Shown piece by piece: positions 57,891 to 64,000 of a DNA stretch of 64,000 nucleotides. Within the stretch, counting starts at the first letter, position 1, and each line of letters opens with the position of its first letter. The notes beneath the pieces were generated by a model, which was not told the DNA's origin, did no database searches, and was given only the letters and a program-made list of their open reading frames with translations. The position numbers and the translations under genes are program-made. This stretch comes from Galerina marginata (lineage: Eukaryota; Basidiomycota; Agaricomycetes; Agaricales; Galerinaceae): NCBI GenBank assembly GCA_023014335.1, contig JAECYW010000017.1, positions 1,488,001 through 1,552,000 of the forward strand, given 5' to 3'.

Positions 57891-58327
57891 AAAGACAGTT
57901 CTTAATTTGGACAGATCCCCAAAACATTCTTACAAAATCCCACACACCTTTAAAATTTGTTTCCACGACAGTCATACACCCGATCAATTGACAAGGGCCA
58001 TATCTTTAAGAACCCAGAATTGCAACGATCTTTCCCCAGGACTTTTTTGCTCCCTCACACTTCCTTCAACTTGCAATGCCGCGCGATCCTAACCTGCTTA
58101 TGCAGACCCATCTTACTCTTCCCATCCCACCTCCGCCCACCACCTTTCCACTGACGCCTCCTATCTCAGAAGATTCCCTTAATACAGACAAGAATATGAC
58201 GAGTGAAATTGCTCATACTCGGCCACGAACCCAGTCTACTACCAGCATTCGACGGAAGTAGCCTTCGGATGCCAAGGTACGCTCCAGCAGAAAGCCTTTC
58301 CTTATACATTCCACCGACATCATCTCT

Positions 58328-58939
58328 ATGCAACTACTAGAAGGTTCAGTCATATTTGAATCGCTTAAAGCTGGAATCCCATCAAACAACATAGCTATCA
58401 GATATGCTGTTGATGAAGGACGACATCATTTTCCTCTTATTCCAGCCACCTCATATGATTATACCACTTCCTATAGTGGCCGGCTTCAAGAATTACATCC
58501 TGGACATTTTGACCTCGAGGAATTCCAGCGACACTAGAACTCTAAACCTATAGTCCTCCAGGCAGACGAAGTTCGATTTGGAATTGAGCGACGAATGCAA
58601 GGTATTTGTTTTCATGGGACCCTTACTAATAAAGCTGCTATTGACCAGGTTGTCCATCGTGGAACCGTCTTTGTTATTAAAGGAAAGGACAACCCAGATG
58701 TTAAATACTTGGCAATCTATCGACGCGATCTAAATACTGAAAATTTGATGATACAACTTAATGCTTTCATGAAGACTCAAGATCGCATTCGAGCCGATCA
58801 CATTGATTGGCCAACCATTACTCTTGTCATCCCAAATTCATTATGTGATGTTCCCATTCCCGCTCAATTTGTTCACTTGCTTAAAAACAAGTTTTGTCCA
58901 GTTCAACAGGAAACCCGCACAAGCCAATTGAAGAAGTGA
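58328..58939 (+). pseudogene. Accessory ORF downstream of degenerate integrase
   Basis: A single frame with one internal TAG (58535) reads MQLLEGSVIFESLKAG...HPGHFDLEEFQRH, then IERRMQGICFHGTLTNKA...HLLKNKFCPVQQE. I do not recognise it. Its position after pol in the same direction suggests an extra gene of that Gypsy family or an unrelated fragment. The stop looks like a C-to-T change of CAG. Confidence 0.45.
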
Positions 58940-59167
58940 TTTCTGGGATTTTGGAATTGCAGTCCCATCATCAATGATACACGTCCGATTGTTGAGGTCC
59001 TCTGACTACTTCTTTGTTTCTTCAATCAAAGGCCTTTATAACACGCGCTATATCAAGATTATTCCTACACTCATTCCTACCCCCCCATATGCCTTCCTAT
59101 TTCACTCTCATCTCTTCATCAGTGTAAATACACGTCGAGAATAGCTTAAACATTCAGTGGGGAAGTT

Positions 59168-60480
59168 GATTGTCGGTACCATCACAATACTATAACAATT
59201 TTATGTGCAATATCAAACAAAAACTTGGAATTTGGATCACGCGAGCTTGTCACCTTTGGATAGTTCTAGTCATGCAACCGAGGTTGGTTGAAAATCAGTT
59301 CCCCGCGGATGTCAGGCGCGAACTTTGTTTTTGAATAAAGTTCTCACAAGCTCACATAAAGACCAATCAAGTTAACTAGAATATAATGACAACTATTTCC
59401 CTCAGCCCATATTGATGCAAGAATGATACAATCAAAGCACCAGACAAGAAGATACACACAGAAATCTTAGAATCTAAAAATAGATTTTACCATGACATGC
59501 AAGGCCTCCAATACTCTGGACGACTCATAGCGCTTATTTGCAGATCTCGGTCAGCGCATTACCTTTCAAAAATTAGTAATTCACAGCCTTGACTCCGACG
59601 CAACTCATCCCACATAGCCTTGACACAGCTTTGAACAAACTTCTAGCTACCCATCAACAGAAATTACTCCCAGAACGACTCAGACTTCTAAAAATAGCAT
59701 CAGCGCTTACTGATCCCAGCATTAGTGCTTACCTATCACCTACTCGGCGCTTACTTGTCCTGGAAAAGAAGAGTCACTGCAAGTTGTTTCTGACTAGACA
59801 TCTTATAAATCAGGAGTTATAAATAGAATGTCGATTATGAACCCAGTAGCTGTAGAAAGTATAAAAGGAGGGAAACAGTTAATGGGAGGGATGCTTGCTA
59901 CGCACCCCATCCTATGCACCCCTACACAGTCCTCTCACCTTGTATCTTGCTTGTAACAGTTACTTGCATTACAAGGCACTCTGCTTTTAATCTAATTCTT
60001 GACTTACGACTATCAGATTTCCGACTTACAACTTCCGACTTTCAATTTACAGTTAATACGACTTCCGACTTCAGCATTTCAGTATTCAACCACAGTTCCA
60101 ATCACCTTACGAACCCTTACAGTAGGGCTAATTTAACAGTACGCACTCTATTCTGACCGTTTAACGCTAATTTCTACTTTTCAGCCAGCTTGCACAAATC
60201 AAGCTTAATATTACTGATCAATTTATTTTTCTACAGAACCATCTTTAATCTAGGTACTTACTACCTCAAGACTCACATATCCAAGACTACTATTACTTTA
60301 TTTTATTGGCTTTTCCACAAAGTTACTAATCACTTCATCCAGTATCGGATTTGGTCCCACTAATACATTAATCCTATTATCATCACCCAATCTGCACACT
60401 ACCACTTTTACTCTTTTTGAACAAATCTAATCGGTATTTGAAATCCTTGAACTAACTGGAATAACCCGATTGAGATACGA
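59168..60480 (+). other. Possible 3' LTR of the degenerate Gypsy element
   Basis: A purine run AGTGGGGAAG at about 59158-59167 is followed by TGATTGTCGG, the expected join of polypurine tract and LTR. A TATAAAAGGAGGG box lies at about 59860, followed by pyrimidine-rich leader-like sequence with repeated GACTTCCGACTT words. No second copy is in the window to confirm an LTR. No gene was seen here. Confidence 0.35.
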
Positions 60481-60799
60481 TCCGGTGAAACCCAGGTGAA
60501 AACTATTTACACAGTCGACAGCGGAATAACTGTGGAGCCATTCTCCTGCTTTGTTTGGTCTGTGTTTGTACATCCCCGCCCTTTTACAGTGTTTCTACCC
60601 CTTTCCCGCCCATTTTTTCGGCATCCCTGGCATCCAAAACACCCTACCCGCTCCCAAAAAGGGATCCCTACATCATCCCCAGCATTTTTGGCACCCTACA
60701 GCATGATTTGTAATATGTTTCTGAAAATAGATGTTGGGCAGTTGGTGAGCTGGATGCATTGGGCTGTTAGGCAACTGACTAGGTATGATATAGAAATCT

Positions 60800-61422
60800 A
60801 GCATACATGGCTGACATTATGAAATGACAACTTACGGACCACCAGATGGAGTCGCAGGAGGTGTCTTCATTGATAGCGACAGCATGAATGACAAAACATG
60901 CTGTAAATTCATTTGCTTGGCTCTTTTGAAGTCTCTTGAGAGGAGACACAACAATCGTAACCTTCTTCTTTGCAGGGTCGTTGAGCAAGGTACAGAGAGC
61001 GAATTGGCAAGGTTTTACCACTTCCACTTCCAGCAGAAATCAAGCTATCTCGGCTGCATTGGTCAGCAAGGATTGAGCAGGAGCTGCATTTCACGAGGCA
61101 CTATCTTTCCTTGAGTAACAGCCCAGCACACCAGAGAGCTCTGAAGACATATTGCACAGTCCAGAGCTGCCAGTTCTCGAAGGTAATCTTGTGGTAAGCA
61201 GGTTGATAGGTCCAAAATTGAGTCGACAAGAGCAAAAACAACAGTGTCAGGGGCCTTTCTTAGGAAGTCTAACCTTTCTGTCAGAGTTGGTACATATGAA
61301 ATGGATTTGGAAGCCATGGAACTTGATAGTAAGTGCAGGTCCGAGTGCAAGGAAGGGGTAGGAAAACACAGGCGTTCCAAAAATACATTCACTAAAATTA
61401 GAAATGATGGTGTTGCCTTCAT
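60800..61422 (-). pseudogene. RecQ-like helicase relic
   Basis: Minus-strand segments in shifted frames read MASKSISYVPTLTERLDF...VPREMQLLLNP, then SAGSGSGKT (Walker A), then KKKVTIVVSPLKRLQKSQ and FVIHAVAINEDT. This order, with VVSPL..LQ and AVAINEDT, matches RecQ-like DEAD/DEAH helicases abundant in mushroom genomes. Frameshifts between the blocks and the missing remainder make it a pseudogene. Confidence 0.65.
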
Positions 61423-61429
61423 TAGGAAA

Positions 61430-62030
61430 CGACAAACGATGCTGCCTGATTGCCGGAGTGATAAGGGATTCCCTACTAATTCAAACTCAGTTTCACCAGG
61501 CCTTCTATCGAGGAAACGCTTCGCGTTCTTGTTTCCTCTTTTAGATAGGGACAGGTCACGAGGCTAGCCCTACCAGCTCGATAATGGCTATTTTTTCCTT
61601 CAACAACTACTCTGGGCACCAATCCAGGCTGCCATCAGCCAAAGTACAAATATTTTTTAAGTCAGACAGATGGGGGCCTACCTACCCAACGTGATATCCT
61701 TAATTTTTTTTTCGGACACCCCCTTGCATTGGTAATTAAATCATAACTTGTTCTCCATTTTTGAAGTCAGAGACACTGAATTGTACCTTAAAATATATGT
61801 CACTTCCTCAGATAACCCCATATGTAGTGCATGAAATTTATATTAGGGAGAAGCTTTCTAACTAATACTTGAGTGCAATGTACATTTGCTTCCGACTTGG
61901 AGAGCCCTTGGAATGACCAATTTTCCGCCCAGACACCCTGTGGGTTACCCGTGATTACACTCCTCGAGCTTCATGGAAAGTTTCAAATTTTTCCTCCAAA
62001 ACTAGTGTTTTGAAGTCTGGTTGCAGAACT
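61430..62030. other. Non-coding stretch
   Basis: No convincing gene, repeat or RNA seen. Mixed composition with short overlapping frames only. Confidence 0.35.
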
Positions 62031-62610
62031 GGAAAAAGACCGCAACCTAACCGGACCAGGACCACAAAAGACCGGACCAGCAGTCCAGTCTTTGGATATT
62101 TGAGAATGAAAAACCGGAAAAAGACCGGTCTTTGAAGACCGGTTTTCGGTCCTAGGACCGGTCCAAACCGGTAGTTTAGTAGTCCTTATTTTTCCCTTTA
62201 AAACGCACTATGTATCATAATTTTAGACAAAGTTCTTGCTGAGAAATAAAAAAAATCATTTTGAAACTCCCAAAAGTGTAGGAAATGGAGAATATTTCTG
62301 TAGAATCACCAGTTCTCAACAGAATTTAATGTTCTTGGACTCGTTTTAAAGGTATATATAATCTCTACAAATTATACTGATACAACTATGCTAAATAATG
62401 ACGATAATGTGTTGAAAAACCGGTTGAGACCGGTTGGCAACTGGTTAAGACCAGGACCGGTCCAGGACCGCAAAAAACCGACGAGGACCGGTCCTAATCG
62501 GTCCAGTCCGGTTTTTTGACCATTTGGGAATTTCTAGAACCGGTTGCGGTCCCGGTCCTTGCCAAAAAACGCGAAAAAACCGGACTGGACCGGACTTCAA
62601 AACACTATCC
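62030..62610. repeat. ACCGGT-rich repeat region
   Basis: Dozens of variants of ACCGGTCC / GGACCGGT / AACCGG occur on both strands in two clusters (about 62030-62180 and 62415-62610) separated by AT-rich sequence. The self-complementary hexamer ACCGGT would allow dense hairpins. No reading frame is conserved through it. Confidence 0.6.
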
Positions 62611-62867
62611 AAAACTGGCCTTCCTGCGTGCGGAGGAAAGTAACAAAAGGACAAGGAGAAAAAGGAGAAAAAAGGCGTAGCATAAAGTGCTTGAGGCGTG
62701 AATTCCAAGTCGGTCAAAGTCAGTTGATCGAAATTCGTCCACTTTTGGAAATTGCGAAGGCGGTACAGAACTGTACAGTTGTTCTCACACTCCACATGAC
62801 TGATGGACCTGCCCTAAGTTAGAGCCAAATCAACACTCCTCAGGATGTTGGTCACCTTGCGAAAACC

Positions 62868-63495
62868 ATGTCTCTCGTCGTTCCTGAGGCTCATCAGCAA
62901 TTTCAGGTTTGTCGCGCTTCTGTGAACAGTTCGATAACTGATTTGGAGGTCAACTTTTAGCACATCCTGCGTCTCCTTAACACAAATGTCGACGGAAAAC
63001 GAAAAATTATGTACGCTCTGACCGAAATCAAAGGCGTCGGTCGCCGCTACTCGAACCTTGTTTGCAAAAAAGCAGATGTCGACCTTAACAAGCGGTACGT
63101 CAGTTCTCACACGCGATGTTCTTGTGCTTGACTTATCAAGCCAATAGTGCCGGCGATCTTAATTCGGACGAACTTGAGCGTCTAGTTACAATCATTCAAA
63201 ACCCCACTCAATTCAAGATTCCTACATGGTTCTTGAACAGACAGAAGGACATTGTCGATGGAAAAAATTCACAAATTCTTTCAAATGGTGTCGATTCCAA
63301 ACTTCGCGATGATCTTGAGCGCCTGAAGAAGATTCGGGCTCATCGTGGCCTGCGACATTACTGGGGTTTGCGTGTACGAGGACAGCATACTAAAACAACT
63401 GGTGTGTTGTCATATTTTACGGCAGCAGTCATATTCTCATCTTTGTTTCAGGCCGTCGCGGTAAAACTGTGGGGGTTTCGAAGAAACGTGGCTAG
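62868..63495 (+). CDS. RPS18: 40S ribosomal protein S18 (uS13), 156 aa
   Basis: Four exons, all GT-AG: 62868-62906, 62961-63094, 63148-63401 and 63452-63495. The protein begins [13 protein letters not shown] and carries the conserved blocks [58 protein letters not shown] and a basic end (TVGVSKKRG). It sits in the head of the small ribosomal subunit, contacting the large subunit and tRNA. Length agrees with other eukaryotes (about 152 aa). The third exon's acceptor must be TAG at 63145-63147, because the nearer AAG at 63140 would create an immediate stop. Alone of the genes here it is certainly a core housekeeping gene and looks undisturbed. Confidence 0.96.
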
Positions 63496-63764
63496 AGGAC
63501 TCTGTATGTTCATACTTAGGCGATTCTAACATTCAACGTATTCCCACCTTGCTCGACCTAATATGATTGTCAATGTTGTTAACGGCACATGAAATTATGT
63601 CTGTAATAAATGGAAAATCACGTGATTGACATTCTGGGCGGTATGTTGGAATTGTACGCTGCAGCAACGAGTGTTCGTTATCCTTTCCATAAGCCAAGGC
63701 ATTGCCTTCATCCAACTACTCCCGTCTTGAGTATTCATGTTACAGGCAAATATTGACATCCATC

Positions 63765-64000
63765 ATGACAACTCCTGCTAAACCACGGCAATCTGGAGTC
63801 GTTGGTCCTGGACGACCGACAAATATCCCCACACCTGGAAGATCGCGTTCCAGTTCAAATGTTCACCAGAACTATCAAACACCTGTCGAAGACTTATCAC
63901 GCGCCTTTGCCGATGCTCTTAAAGCAAACGATCCTTCACAACATCGAATTCTTCCTTTGGCAAATAGCGCGTCAACATCGTCGCTTTCCCCCCAATCTGT
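63765..64000 (+). CDS. N-terminus of a Ser/Pro-rich protein, cut by window end
   Basis: The ATG at 63765 opens 78 codons to the window edge without a stop: MTTPAKPRQSGVVGPGRPTN, then IPTPGRSRSSS and VEDLSRAFADALKAND. The short basic/Pro/Ser repeats (GRPTNIPTPGRS) resemble the unstructured N-termini of microtubule plus-end or dynactin-type proteins of fungi. That is only a hint; no domain is visible yet. It follows RPS18 on the same strand at about 270 bp. Confidence 0.55.
   Translation, partial: MTTPAKPRQSGVVGPGRPTNIPTPGRSRSSSNVHQNYQTPVEDLSRAFADALKANDPSQHRILPLANSASTSSLSPQS

Noticed and set aside
1..64000. tRNA, rRNA or CRISPR arrays
   Set aside because: No cloverleaf with A/B-box motifs, no rRNA-like blocks and no regularly spaced identical repeats with unique spacers were seen. 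CRISPR is also not expected in a eukaryote.
63765..64000. Firm naming of the last gene as dynactin or a CAP-Gly protein
   Set aside because: Only a disordered N-terminus is visible. The resemblance is compositional and the diagnostic domain lies beyond the window.

Overview
The window comes from an intron-rich, transposon-laden basidiomycete genome, most likely an agaricomycete (mushroom-forming fungus). The evidence is: short spliceosomal introns (about 45-60 nt) in every host-type gene; a four-exon cytosolic ribosomal protein S18 gene at the right edge; chromodomain Ty3/Gypsy and RNase H-bearing LINE elements; a Pif1/Helitron-type helicase and a RecQ-like helicase relic; and several gene families I associate with agaricomycetes (an NP.KFR.GDIVEAQ protein, F-box proteins, a SET protein, a TET/JBP-like dioxygenase). 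All of this was read by eye; no database search was run.

Layout. 1-3.67 kb: a LINE (RT, RNase H, CCHC) cut by small hairpin-ended elements. 3.68-6.2 kb: an intron-rich minus-strand gene of unknown function, hit by the same element. 6.2-12 kb: GC-rich or mixed sequence with low-complexity tracts and a TIR element but no convincing gene. 12-12.7 kb: a broken gene. 12.7-19.1 kb: nested repeats, including a 4.9 kb long-inverted-repeat DNA element. 19.1-33.5 kb: a gene-rich stretch with an F-box locus, the GDIVEAQ gene, an acidic multi-exon gene, a SET gene, a TET/JBP-like gene and the end of a helicase/peptidase gene. 33.5-48.1 kb: a second long-inverted-repeat element carrying a nested, intact 8.46 kb Ty3/Gypsy chromovirus (38558-47021). 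48.1-49.26 kb: the rest of the helicase gene. 49.26-54.23 kb: a third long-inverted-repeat element. 54.2-57.3 kb: a second F-box locus in inverted orientation plus a foldback element. 57.3-61.4 kb: degenerate Gypsy and RecQ-like remains. 61.4-64 kb: non-coding sequence, then RPS18 and the start of another gene.

The most unusual content is a family of short hairpin-ended elements (about 364-398 bp, with 1.24 kb composites and possibly larger gene-carrying forms). They begin TTACAAG and end CCAAG, have a 12-bp inverted repeat that is terminal on the left but subterminal on the right, carry a hairpin 11 nt before the right end, and insert without target duplication directly before a T. In four coding sequences, removing exactly this interval restores the reading frame, and one nested copy has a paralogous empty site. 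The architecture resembles Helitron2/Helentron-like non-autonomous elements, but the termini are not canonical. A second unusual feature is that the young Gypsy element carries a spliced antisense gene for a protein with a perfect Zn(II)2Cys6 motif, and it appears to self-prime in the Tf1 manner through an 11-nt match between primer-binding site and LTR.
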